Shown here in pieces: positions 9,439 through 18,076 of a DNA stretch of 64,000 bases (position 1 is its first letter; every line of letters starts with the position of its first letter). The translations under genes and the position numbers were made by a program. Location: NCBI GenBank assembly GCA_963725505.1, contig CAVRYN010000002.1, forward strand, positions 611,952-675,951, given 5' to 3'. The notes beneath the pieces are model-generated. The model made no database searches and was not told the origin of the DNA. It was given only the letters and a program-made list of their open reading frames with translations. This DNA comes from Udaeobacter sp963725505. Its GTDB lineage: Bacteria; Verrucomicrobiota; Verrucomicrobiia; Chthoniobacterales; UBA10450.

Positions 9439-9995
9439 AAATCCTCCGGCTCTTCAGACATAAAAAACTCGCGGCCGCAACCGCACGGCGCGCCTCGGCT
9501 GCATCTGCGGGAATGGATTTCGGAGACATCCCAGAGCCAAACATGAAGCTGTCGCGGGCGTTGCTCATAGTGTTGCTATTGCACGTGGTTGCCGTGTCGG
9601 GAATCATCGCGTTCAACGCAATCAAGACGCGAGAGAGTTCATTTGTACCAGCAATTCCAGCGAACACGGAAAACAGGACGGCGGCCACAGCGGGAATGCC
9701 AGTTCACGCGGACGATGCCAAACCGCGCGATGGGGTGGCACGAAAGGAAAGCGCGCCACGCAACGATGCGAAGCCTTCACATTCGCCTTCGAAGGACGAA
9801 CACGCGAAGGCGCCTCCGTCTTCGGGAAAAACCTACATTGTAAAGAAAGGCGATAATCCCGTCACAATCGCAAAGAGATTCAAGGTCTCTTACGATGATC
9901 TGCTAGCTCTGAACCACATTGAAGATCCCCACAAATTGCAGATCGGCCAAAAGCTTTTGATTCCGACGACGAACCAAAAGAACAACAAGAGATGA
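9435..9995 (+). CDS. LysM-domain membrane protein inside the dcw cluster
   Basis: A 186-residue protein starting at the ATGA overlap with murD. In order it has a basic, Ala-rich cytoplasmic part (1-36), one membrane segment at about 38-61 (LSRALLIVLLLHVVAVSGI), a low-complexity linker rich in Ala, Lys, Pro and Asp to about residue 135, and a C-terminal LysM domain (YIVKKGDNPVTIAKRF to LQIGQKLLIP). LysM binds GlcNAc-containing glycan, so the protein probably links the inner membrane to peptidoglycan. Lying between murD and ftsW, it is likely co-expressed with the divisome. It is not a standard dcw gene; I infer a role in septal wall recognition. Confidence 0.85.
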   Translation: MKILRLFRHKKLAAATARRASAASAGMDFGDIPEPNMKLSRALLIVLLLHVVAVSGIIAFNAIKTRESSFVPAIPANTENRTAATAGMPVHADDAKPRDGVARKESAPRNDAKPSHSPSKDEHAKAPPSSGKTYIVKKGDNPVTIAKRFKVSYDDLLALNHIEDPHKLQIGQKLLIPTTNQKNNKR

Positions 9996-10016
9996 AATCG
10001 ATGCTGGAATCTAATT

Positions 10017-11159
10017 ATGCATCGTAAGAGCGCCTATATCCTGTTCCTTGCAGTGCTGGCACTGCTCGTCATTGGGATCGTTATGCTTTTTAGCACGAGC
10101 GCCTTTGCGCGCGACAGTCACGGCGACGTTTATTTCTTCATTAAACGGCAGGCGATTTGGGTCGGGATTGGACTTGTGCTCTGCATATTCGCCGCGCTGA
10201 TCGACCATCACTTTTGGCAGCGGACATGGTGGCTTTGGTTTGTGCTGGCACTGGCGGCGCTGGCGCTTTGCTATGTTCCCCACATCGGAATGCGCCTCAA
10301 CGGGTCGCGCCGCTGGGTCGGCTGGGGTCCGATCACTTTTCAGCCATCGGAACTGGGAAAGTTGGCCGCAATCTTCTTTCTCGCCGCCTGGTTTGCGCGA
10401 TTTGAAAAACCGCAGAGCAATGTGCTCTTTGGACTGGTTCTTCCACTCGCGATCATCAGCCTGCTGGCTGGGCTTGTGCTGGGCGAAGTCGATCTGGGGA
10501 CAACGGCTTTAATCGGAACAACGGCGTTCGTCGTAATGTTCGTTGCCGGTACCAATCCTCTATGGCTCGGTGCTGTCTCGTTCGCCGGCCTGAGCGCTCT
10601 TCTCATTATCGCTACACAAATCTCCGAACGAATGGGGCGGCTCTCCGCTTTTCTTCACCCGGAGAATTTCAAAGAAGACGCTGGGTTGCAGCAGATGCAG
10701 GCGTTGATCGCCTGGGGTAGCGGCGGAATGGAAGGGCTCGGCCTGGGCAACGGGCGTCAGAAGATGCTTTATCTGCCTTACGCGCACACTGATTTTATTT
10801 TTCCAATCATCGGTGAAGAGCTGGGGCTGCGGTTCAGCCTCCTCGTGGTTTTTTTATTCGTGGTGATAATTGTTTGCGGCATCATGATTGCGCTGCACGC
10901 CAAGGATCGTTTCGGCCTGCTGCTCGGCTGCGGCATTGTTTCGCTGCTGGCGCTACAGGCCGCGGTCAACATAGGCGTGACCACTTCGCTGCTGCCAAAT
11001 AAGGGATTGCCGCTGCCTTTTATCAGCTACGGCGGTTCGAATCTGGTCGCGTGCATGTTCGGCATCGGTTTGTTGCTGAACATCTATCGGCAGGGCATCC
11101 TAGAACCGCCGCATAAGCGACACGCCACGATGCACGCTAGGACAACACTGCGGATTTAG
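10017..11159 (+). CDS. ftsW: septal peptidoglycan glycosyltransferase FtsW
   Basis: A SEDS-family membrane protein of 380 residues that polymerises lipid II at the septum together with FtsI. It has about ten hydrophobic segments and the SEDS blocks NGSRRWVGWGPITFQPSE, GEVDLGTTAL, AHTDFIFPIIGEELG and the C-terminal LPLPFISYGGSNL. Asp and Glu residues in the large loop (HTDFIF, GEELG) match those needed for activity in the family. The start ATG 10017 lies 21 bases after the LysM gene. RodA is the paralogue, but the position next to murG favours FtsW. Confidence 0.94.
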   Translation: MHRKSAYILFLAVLALLVIGIVMLFSTSAFARDSHGDVYFFIKRQAIWVGIGLVLCIFAALIDHHFWQRTWWLWFVLALAALALCYVPHIGMRLNGSRRWVGWGPITFQPSELGKLAAIFFLAAWFARFEKPQSNVLFGLVLPLAIISLLAGLVLGEVDLGTTALIGTTAFVVMFVAGTNPLWLGAVSFAGLSALLIIATQISERMGRLSAFLHPENFKEDAGLQQMQALIAWGSGGMEGLGLGNGRQKMLYLPYAHTDFIFPIIGEELGLRFSLLVVFLFVVIIVCGIMIALHAKDRFGLLLGCGIVSLLALQAAVNIGVTTSLLPNKGLPLPFISYGGSNLVACMFGIGLLLNIYRQGILEPPHKRHATMHARTTLRI

Positions 11160-11218
11160 ATGAGACTGATGAATCCTATAAGGCCTGTGCGACAACCAAA
11201 AATCGAAAACCAACTTTC

Positions 11219-12316
11219 ATGAATGCAGTGATCGCATGCGGAGGAACCGGCGGCCATCTTTTCCCCGGCATCGCCGTGGCGGAAGTGCTGCGCGATCGCG
11301 GCCACGAAGTGATGCTGCTCATTTCCGAGAAGGATATTGACGCTCTGGCGCTTTCGGGTCGCACAAATTTTCAAGTCGAAAAACTACCCAGCATTGGGCT
11401 GCCTTCGGCATTTTCTCCAGCGTACTTTGGATTCATTCGCCGCTTTTACGAAAGCTTGTCACTTTGCCGGTCTCTTTACCGTAAATTCAAGCCTCAGGTG
11501 GTCCTCGGCATGGGCGGATTCACTTCCACTGCGCCGGTGTTGGCGGGACGGATACGCGGAATTGCTACCTTCATTCACGAATCAAACGCGATTCCCGGAA
11601 AGGCAAACCGACTGACAGCGCGGGTAGTGAATGCGGTCATGCTCGGCTTCAAGGAATGCGCGCCCTTTTTTCCGAAAACGCACACGGAAGTCACCGGCAC
11701 GCCGGTCCGGACCGAACTGGTGCGTTTGGATCGGAAAGTTGCGCGCCAAAAACTTGGGCTACACGAAGATCTTCCGACGTTGCTCGTGATGGGAGGCAGC
11801 CAGGGTGCGAGCGGAATTAATCAAGCGCTGATCAAATCGCTGCCATTCCTGCAAGGTGCGCCGCTCCAGGTGATCCACCTTTCTGGCGCGCGCGATGAAC
11901 GGCTGGTCGCAGATAACTATCGTCGCGAAAATATCCCCGCTTACATCGCCGCTTTTCATCATCGGATGGAAGAAGTGTACAGCGCCGCCGATCTCGTTGT
12001 CGCGCGAGCAGGCGCGGCCAGCTTGGCTGAGTTCGCAGCTTTTTCATTGCCCGGTATCCTGATTCCATTTCCCTACGCCACCAATGATCATCAAACGCGT
12101 AACGCAGAAATTTATGCTCGCGCTCAGGCAGCGATTCTCCTCAAGGAGTCAGAGGTAACCGGGGAATTGCTCGCACGCAAAATCCGCGAACTGATCCAGG
12201 ACCCGCAGCTGATTCAGCAAATGGCTGCGAATTGTTCGTGTCTGGCACCGAAAGACGCGGCTGGCCTAGTAGCTACCACGATGGAGAAATATACGACTCA
12301 TGAAGCCCGCCTCTGA
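11219..12316 (+). CDS. murG: UDP-GlcNAc transferase MurG (lipid II synthase)
   Basis: A peripheral inner-membrane glycosyltransferase (GT28) of 365 residues that converts lipid I to lipid II. Family blocks are ACGGTGGHLFPGIAVAE at the N-terminus, GMGGFTSTAPVLAG, HESNAIPGKANR, MGGSQGASGINQAL and ARAGAASLAEFAAFSLP for UDP-GlcNAc binding. ATG 11219 comes after a 59-base gap that shows no clear terminator. The last 17 bases overlap the start of murCB. Confidence 0.95.
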   Translation: MNAVIACGGTGGHLFPGIAVAEVLRDRGHEVMLLISEKDIDALALSGRTNFQVEKLPSIGLPSAFSPAYFGFIRRFYESLSLCRSLYRKFKPQVVLGMGGFTSTAPVLAGRIRGIATFIHESNAIPGKANRLTARVVNAVMLGFKECAPFFPKTHTEVTGTPVRTELVRLDRKVARQKLGLHEDLPTLLVMGGSQGASGINQALIKSLPFLQGAPLQVIHLSGARDERLVADNYRRENIPAYIAAFHHRMEEVYSAADLVVARAGAASLAEFAAFSLPGILIPFPYATNDHQTRNAEIYARAQAAILLKESEVTGELLARKIRELIQDPQLIQQMAANCSCLAPKDAAGLVATTMEKYTTHEARL

Positions 12317-14654
12317 AGAATGCGACGGGCTCGCCGACTCTGCTCGCGAAGCATTTCGGAGTCGCGTCCCACCGCTTGACTTGCCGCGATTCCTCACGCG
12401 TGAGCACCACCGGATCCACCTTGTTGGTGTAGCCGGAAGTGGCATGAGCGGTCTCGCCGCGCTTTTGATTGAACTCGGGCACGCAGTGAGCGGCTCAGAC
12501 AAGGTCACCAGTACGGAGACGGAGCGATTACAGCAGCTAGGCCTGCGGTTTCACGAGCAGCATCGTCCGGAGCATGGGGCCACGGCCGATCTTGTCGTTT
12601 TTTCCTCCGCTATCAAAGCCGACAATCCGATTCTTGTGGCCAGCCGCGATTCGGGTAAGCCGGTCGTGCGTCGCGCGGAAGCTCTGGCTGCAATCATGAG
12701 TGCAAAGCGCGGGATTGTTATCGCTGGAATGCACGGCAAAACAACAACCTCGGCAATGACTGCACACGTGCTGCGCGAAGGCGGACTCCATCCATCCCAT
12801 TACGTCGGCGCCGAAATTCCGCTTCTCGGAACGAACGCACACTGGGATTGGCGCGGCGAATATTTTGTTGCTGAGGGAGACGAAAGCGACGGCACCCTTC
12901 GCTGCTTCCATCCAGAGCACTCCCTCATTTTGAATATCGAGGAAGAGCACCTGGATTTTTATGCCGATCTGGCTGCAATTGAAAAAGTCTTTGGGCAACT
13001 CATCGATCAAACGAGCGGAACAGTCTTCTACAACATTGACGATCCCAACACCGCTCGATTGTGTGCGAAATGCAAAGGCGCGGTTTCCTACGGATTTTCT
13101 GAGCATGCCCGTTATCGCGGCATCAATGTCGAGCTGCGGGACTTCGGCTCGTTTTTTTGCGTTTATCGGCACCGCCAAAAACTCGGGCAAGCGACACTTA
13201 ATGTTCCCGGAGAACACAACGTGCAAAATGCACTTGGAGTGATCGCACTCGCCTCCGAGTTCGGAATTCCATTTGAGAAAATTGCGGCTTCCCTCCTTAA
13301 ATTCGAGCACGCGCGACGCCGGTTTGAGATCAAGTATGAGAGCGACCGTTTTTTGCTTGTTGACGATTACGCGCATCACCCCACCGAAATTCGCGCTACG
13401 TTGAGGACTGCGCGAGCCACTGGTCGCAAACGGGTGCTGGCCATGTTTCAACCTCATCGCTATTCCCGTACCGAAGCGCTGCGCAGCGAATTTGGCCGCG
13501 CCTTTGATGACGCTGATCACGTAGTGGTGACGGATGTTTATCCTGCAAGCGAACCGCCGATTCCCGGGATTAGCGGGCACACGATTGTCGATGAAATGGT
13601 GAAACACGGTCATTTCGCTGCGAGTTACCAGCCGCGGTTCGAGCACGTGCATTGGGGTATCGGCAACGCGCTCGATGTCGGCGATCTCGTGTTGAGTCTC
13701 GGTGCTGGCAACATTCACGAGCAATTGTCGATCCTGGCGGCGGATCTGGTGATTGCCGAAAAGTTAAAGGCGATCGTCGGCGCAGAAGGTGACGTGCGCC
13801 TTTACGAACCACTCTCGAAACACACGACACTGCGCGTAGGCGGGCCGGCGCAATTTTGGGTCGAGCCGCGGAACGAAAAGGCGTTTTCGGATTTGATTCG
13901 GTTTTGCCGTGATGAAAACCTGTCGCTTTTCGCAATGGGTCGTGGATCGAATCTTCTTGTCCGCGACGGTGGAATCCGCGGTGTGGTCGTTCATCCATGC
14001 GGTGGCGATTTCGACAAAATCGAGATCAACAGCTCCGAAATCACCGCAGGCGCAGGCGTAAAGTTGAGGGAAATTGCGTATGCGGCGCGCGCGGCAAATC
14101 TCGGCGGACTCGAATGGATGGAAGGAATCCCGGGCGTAGTCGGTGGTGCGTTGCGGATGAACGCTGGCGCGATGGGCGCTCAAACTTTCGAGAGCGTGAC
14201 GCGCATTCGCTATCTCGACGCCGAAGGCAATCCGCACGCCAAGAATCGAGATCAGCTTGAGGTCTTTTACCGGCGGTTTCCGTTGCTGGAAAATAATTTT
14301 GCGATTTCTGCGACATTCCGTACGCAGCCGGCCGAGCGTGCAGAGATCGATGGTCGCTTGCGCGAATCGCAGGAGAAACGGCGCACCACTCAGCCAATCG
14401 CCAAGAGCGCAGGCTGCATTTTTAAGAACCCCGGCAGCATTCCAGCGGGGCAACTGGTAGATGAATTGGGGCTGAAGAATTTGCGCGTCGGAAATGCGCG
14501 TGTGTCGGAAGTGCACGGCAATTTCATCGTCAACGACGGCGGCGCGACCGCCGCGGAAATGCTTCAGTTGATCGACAAGATACAAAGCCTGGCGCGGGCA
14601 AAACGTGGGATCGAGTTGGAGACTGAAGTGGAAATTGTGGGAGAACCGGAATGA
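12300..14654 (+). CDS. murC/murB: MurC-MurB fusion: UDP-MurNAc--L-alanine ligase / UDP-MurNAc dehydrogenase
   Basis: One 784-residue polypeptide carries two consecutive cytoplasmic steps. Residues 1 to about 490 are MurC: nucleotide loop VGVAGSGMSGLAALL, ATP loop GMHGKTTTSA from residue 143, DDYAHHPTEI and FQPHRYSRT. From about 498 to the end is MurB (FAD-dependent reductase): LRVGGPAQFWVEP, GRGSNLLVRDGG, WMEGIPGVVGGALRMNAGA and the motif SAGCIFKNP, where Cys706 stands at the proton-donor position that is Ser in Escherichia coli. MurB normally acts before MurC, so the domain order is the reverse of the reaction order. The start is inside murG and the stop overlaps ddl (ATGA). Confidence 0.95.
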   Translation: MKPASEECDGLADSAREAFRSRVPPLDLPRFLTREHHRIHLVGVAGSGMSGLAALLIELGHAVSGSDKVTSTETERLQQLGLRFHEQHRPEHGATADLVVFSSAIKADNPILVASRDSGKPVVRRAEALAAIMSAKRGIVIAGMHGKTTTSAMTAHVLREGGLHPSHYVGAEIPLLGTNAHWDWRGEYFVAEGDESDGTLRCFHPEHSLILNIEEEHLDFYADLAAIEKVFGQLIDQTSGTVFYNIDDPNTARLCAKCKGAVSYGFSEHARYRGINVELRDFGSFFCVYRHRQKLGQATLNVPGEHNVQNALGVIALASEFGIPFEKIAASLLKFEHARRRFEIKYESDRFLLVDDYAHHPTEIRATLRTARATGRKRVLAMFQPHRYSRTEALRSEFGRAFDDADHVVVTDVYPASEPPIPGISGHTIVDEMVKHGHFAASYQPRFEHVHWGIGNALDVGDLVLSLGAGNIHEQLSILAADLVIAEKLKAIVGAEGDVRLYEPLSKHTTLRVGGPAQFWVEPRNEKAFSDLIRFCRDENLSLFAMGRGSNLLVRDGGIRGVVVHPCGGDFDKIEINSSEITAGAGVKLREIAYAARAANLGGLEWMEGIPGVVGGALRMNAGAMGAQTFESVTRIRYLDAEGNPHAKNRDQLEVFYRRFPLLENNFAISATFRTQPAERAEIDGRLRESQEKRRTTQPIAKSAGCIFKNPGSIPAGQLVDELGLKNLRVGNARVSEVHGNFIVNDGGATAAEMLQLIDKIQSLARAKRGIELETEVEIVGEPE

Positions 14655-15589
14655 AAAGCCGCGGGGACCTACCAAAAACAATTGCGGTTCTCATGGGAGG
14701 CCCTGGCTCCGAACGCGAGGTTTCGCTCGCCACCGGGCGAGGGGTATCGAAGGCGCTTCACTCGTTAGGTGCGGAGGTTGTGGAAATCGATGTGCGGGAC
14801 ACAGACTTCGAATTACCCGGCGATGTCGATCTTGCGTTCATTACGATTCACGGAACATTCGGCGAAGACGGCCAGCTTCAGAGAATTTTGGAGCGCCGCG
14901 GCGTCGCTTATACGGGCGAGGGAGTGGAAGGAAGCGAGACCGCTTTCGACAAAATTCGGACAAAAGAAAAATTTCAGGAACACGGAGTCACGACTCCGCT
15001 CTGGGAAGTAATTCATCCCGGGCAGCGCCCAACGTTTCCGTTGCCGATCGTCGTCAAGGCCCCACGGCAGGGATCAACGGTGGGCGTCGTGATTGTAAAG
15101 AGCGAAAGCGAAATCGATTCTGCGATCGGCGAAGCCACAAAGTATGACCGCGAATTGTTGATAGAAAAATTTGTGTCCGGCCGGGAATTGACGATAGGTA
15201 TTCTCGGTGACCAAGCCTTGCCCATTCTCGAGATAATTCCCAAGGGCGGCTTTTACGATTTCAACAACAAGTATCCGTTTCTCAATCCGCAGGCGGGCGG
15301 TGGAGCAGAGCATGTTTGCCCGGCGAGGATCGACGCCGCAAAAACAAAAGAGATTCAGGATCTAGCGCTGCGCGCATTTCGCGCAGCGGGTCTGCAGGTG
15401 TACGCGCGGGTGGACGCGATTTTGTCTGAGAACGGGCAGCCATTCATCTTGGAGATCAACACCATTCCTGGAATGACCGAGGCCAGCCTGCTGCCCGAAG
15501 CCGCCGCGGCTGCGGGGATCAGCTATGTCGATCTTTGCGCCCGTATTATCGCGCTCTCTCGCGGCAGAACAGAAGGGAGCCGGAGATGA
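14651..15589 (+). CDS. ddl: D-alanine--D-alanine ligase Ddl
   Basis: An ATP-grasp ligase of 312 residues making the D-Ala-D-Ala dipeptide used by MurF. It shows VLMGGPGSEREVSLATG at the N-terminus, ITIHGTFGEDGQLQ, KAPRQGSTVGV, VSGRELTIGILG and the metal-binding LEINTIPGMTE near the C-terminus. It overlaps the preceding murCB and following ftsQ genes by four bases each, so the peptide-building and division parts of the operon are translationally linked here. Confidence 0.95.
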   Translation: MKSRGDLPKTIAVLMGGPGSEREVSLATGRGVSKALHSLGAEVVEIDVRDTDFELPGDVDLAFITIHGTFGEDGQLQRILERRGVAYTGEGVEGSETAFDKIRTKEKFQEHGVTTPLWEVIHPGQRPTFPLPIVVKAPRQGSTVGVVIVKSESEIDSAIGEATKYDRELLIEKFVSGRELTIGILGDQALPILEIIPKGGFYDFNNKYPFLNPQAGGGAEHVCPARIDAAKTKEIQDLALRAFRAAGLQVYARVDAILSENGQPFILEINTIPGMTEASLLPEAAAAAGISYVDLCARIIALSRGRTEGSRR

Positions 15590-16653
15590 GTCTGGGCCAA
15601 AAGAAATCCCGATCGCGCAACCGACGAGTGTCCAATGTGCGCCAACGGCGTCAGCAGCACTTGCTCGACGTGAAGGTCCGTTCCCGCAGGGCGACACAAC
15701 ATCGCATTCGAAGGGTCATGGGCGTGCTGTCCAGAGTGATTTTGCTCGCGGCGTTGCTCGGTGCCGTTTACGCAGGAGCGCGCGAAGCTGCAAGACGCCT
15801 GTTCTTCGAGAATCCAGATTATCAACTCAGGACAATTGAACTACAGACTGACGGCACATTGCAGCGAGAGCAGGTGTTGAAAGAAGTCGATCTGCGTGAA
15901 GGCGAAAATATTTTCAAGGTAAACCTGGCGCGCGTTCACGATCGGATACAGCAGCTTCCTCAAACTGAGGAAGTCCAGGTGGTGCGAAAATTGCCGGGCG
16001 AGATCGATATTCGCGTGGTGGAACGAAAGCCGGTCGCCTGGATCACGAGCGAAAAGGAAATTTCAGATCCATTTGCATCGGATGCTGCTTTTTTAGTGGA
16101 CGCGCGGGGTGTTTTGATGAAACAAAAGAAATTGTTGCCCGAATATCTGGGATTGCCAGTCATTGTAGGATGTTCGAGCGAAGCGCTCGAGGTTGGAAAA
16201 GTCGTCGAATCATCCGAAGCAAAAACAGCGCTGGAGTTGCTGCGCCTGAGCGCGCGCAGCTTTTTGCAAATGCGCTTTCAGATTCGCGAGATCGACGTCT
16301 CGAAAGGTTATTGCCTGCTGGTGACGGACAAAAATCACGCGCGCGTGACGTTCGGGTTTAATGATTTGGAAACCCAATTACGGCGGCTGGAACATTTTCT
16401 TGTTTATTGTGATGACTCAAAGCAGGAACTCGGGACTGTAAACCTGCTTGTGCAACGGAATATTCCCGTCACTTTCGCCGAGCGAGCAGTTGCGGTCATT
16501 AACGATACGATCGAGCCCGCTGTGGAGCCGCGTATCATGAAGGCAATCCCGGTGCAGGCCTCCGAGAAACCTGCGCCGTCAGCGCCGAAGCCGCGCGCCG
16601 ATTCGAAGCCTCTTCCAAGGGCAATTCCCAGCCAACGAAAGAAAACGGACTAA
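15586..16653 (+). CDS. ftsQ: cell division protein FtsQ
   Basis: A bitopic membrane protein of 355 residues. A very basic N-terminal cytoplasmic part (about 1-44, many Arg and Lys) precedes one membrane segment (about 45-65), a POTRA domain (about 78-150, IELQTDGTLQREQVLKEV to LPGEIDIRVVERKPVAW) and a beta domain. The last 40 or so residues form a Pro/Lys-rich tail unusual for FtsQ. ATG 15586 overlaps ddl by four bases and keeps the basic N-terminus; an upstream in-frame start would lie inside ddl. The position between ddl and ftsA is diagnostic. Confidence 0.9.
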   Translation: MSLGQKKSRSRNRRVSNVRQRRQQHLLDVKVRSRRATQHRIRRVMGVLSRVILLAALLGAVYAGAREAARRLFFENPDYQLRTIELQTDGTLQREQVLKEVDLREGENIFKVNLARVHDRIQQLPQTEEVQVVRKLPGEIDIRVVERKPVAWITSEKEISDPFASDAAFLVDARGVLMKQKKLLPEYLGLPVIVGCSSEALEVGKVVESSEAKTALELLRLSARSFLQMRFQIREIDVSKGYCLLVTDKNHARVTFGFNDLETQLRRLEHFLVYCDDSKQELGTVNLLVQRNIPVTFAERAVAVINDTIEPAVEPRIMKAIPVQASEKPAPSAPKPRADSKPLPRAIPSQRKKTD

Positions 16654-16658
16654 CAACG

Positions 16659-17867
16659 ATGGCGAGCAACAATTTGATGGTCGGTCTTGAGATTGGCACC
16701 TCCAAAATTTGCGTGGTGGTCGGGGAGAGCCGGACCGATGGCACTCTCAAAATTCTCGGTGTCGGCCAGACGCCGTCGCGCGGCGTGCGCAAGGGCGAGA
16801 TTGTTGATTTTGAAACGGCGATGAAGTGTGTGCACGAAGCAGTGGTCGATGCCGAACAGAAAAGCGACGTGATGATCCGCAGCGTTTACGTCGCTGTCGC
16901 CGGCTCGCATCTGCAAAGTTTCAATAATCGCGGATGCGTCATGCTGCCCGAGGACCGCGATGAAATTGATGAGGAGGATATCGAGGACGTAAAAATTAAT
17001 GCGCGCGAGGTGAGCATTCCGGCGCAAAACGCGTTCCTGCACTCCATCATTCAACATTATCATGTCGATGGACAGAACGGGGTGCTGAACCCGATCGGGA
17101 TGCTGGGCCAAAAACTGGAAGCCGATTTTCATATCATCCACGGCGTGCGCACGCGCATTCAAAATACCATCCGCTGCGTGAAAGAACTGCCGCTGGACGT
17201 GGAGGACGTTGTTTTTGGCGGGCTCGCTTCTGCGCAGGTGGTGCTCACTCAACATCAAAAGGATCTTGGCGCGCTGGTGATCGATATTGGCGGCGGGACG
17301 ACGGATTACGTTTTGTACGCCGACGGTGCAGTCAAACAAAGCGGTTGTTTGGCCGTCGGCGGCGACCACATCACAAACGATATCTCCATGGGACTGCGCA
17401 TTCCGATGGCGCGCGCGGAGAAATTAAAAATTGAAGAGGGCAGTTGTATCCTCGGCAATTGTTTGCCTGGCGAAATGATTTTGTTAAAGGACGATTCAGG
17501 GTTCGCCGGAAAAGAGATCGAGCGGGAAACGCTAAACACGATCATCCACCTGCGCATGCGCGAAGGACTTGAGCTACTCAAACGCAGGCTAGAAGAGCAG
17601 CCGTATCTTAGCTACCTCGGCGCTGGCATTTTTATGACCGGCGGTTGTAGCCTTCTTAATGGCATCGATCACCTCGCAGAGGAAATCTTCGAAATACCTG
17701 CGCACCTGGCGCACGCGCAGACCACCTGGGGCGTAACGTCCGCGGTGGAGGATCCCCAGTTCTCGACGGCGATCGGCCTGGTCAAGTTCGCACAAGTTAT
17801 GCAAACCGATCGACCGCGGCGAGGCTTCGGCCGGCTCATCGGAAGATTTTTTAGCGGAATGCGATGA
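16659..17867 (+). CDS. ftsA: cell division protein FtsA
   Basis: An actin-family ATPase of 402 residues that tethers FtsZ filaments to the membrane. The actin-fold phosphate loops are visible (VGLEIGTSKICVVVGE at the start, VIDIGGGTTDYVLY in the middle, FMTGGCSLLNGI near the end). The inserted SHS2-like 1C region lies between. The C-terminal RRGFGRLIGRFFSGMR is a good amphipathic membrane-targeting helix. It starts five bases after ftsQ. After it comes a 209-base gap with a dispersed palindromic repeat before ftsZ. Confidence 0.95.
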   Translation: MASNNLMVGLEIGTSKICVVVGESRTDGTLKILGVGQTPSRGVRKGEIVDFETAMKCVHEAVVDAEQKSDVMIRSVYVAVAGSHLQSFNNRGCVMLPEDRDEIDEEDIEDVKINAREVSIPAQNAFLHSIIQHYHVDGQNGVLNPIGMLGQKLEADFHIIHGVRTRIQNTIRCVKELPLDVEDVVFGGLASAQVVLTQHQKDLGALVIDIGGGTTDYVLYADGAVKQSGCLAVGGDHITNDISMGLRIPMARAEKLKIEEGSCILGNCLPGEMILLKDDSGFAGKEIERETLNTIIHLRMREGLELLKRRLEEQPYLSYLGAGIFMTGGCSLLNGIDHLAEEIFEIPAHLAHAQTTWGVTSAVEDPQFSTAIGLVKFAQVMQTDRPRRGFGRLIGRFFSGMR

Positions 17868-17891
17868 GAACTTCGAACGTACTCTCCAGCG

Positions 17892-18047
17892 GTCATCCCG
17901 AGCCCCGCATAGACGGCGAGGGACCTCACAAATGCGCTGGGCGTTTGCTTGCTTCAATGCGCGTGACCATAAAGCGGGAATAGTGCTGTGTTTGGTTCGG
18001 GTGACCTTTTCTCAAATTGCGAGGTTCCTCGCTTCGCTCGGAATGAC
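17892..18047 (+). repeat. dispersed palindromic element R1 (copy 1)
   Basis: Begins GTCATCCCGAGC and ends GCTCGGAATGAC, with a GAGGGACCTCAC box in the left arm and GAGGTTCCTCGC in the right. The same paired arms recur at nine more places in this window, always outside recognisable coding cores. This copy separates ftsA from ftsZ. Confidence 0.8.
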
Positions 18048-18076
18048 ACGTTTAAGAAATGGGGTAGCAAGATCAT

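Noticed and set aside
10017..11159. RodA rather than FtsW
   Set aside because: Position between murD/LysM and murG within the dcw cluster favours FtsW.
12537..13724. A 395-codon open frame antisense to murC-murB
   Set aside because: Sense strand carries all MurC motifs; the antisense frame has no recognisable domain.
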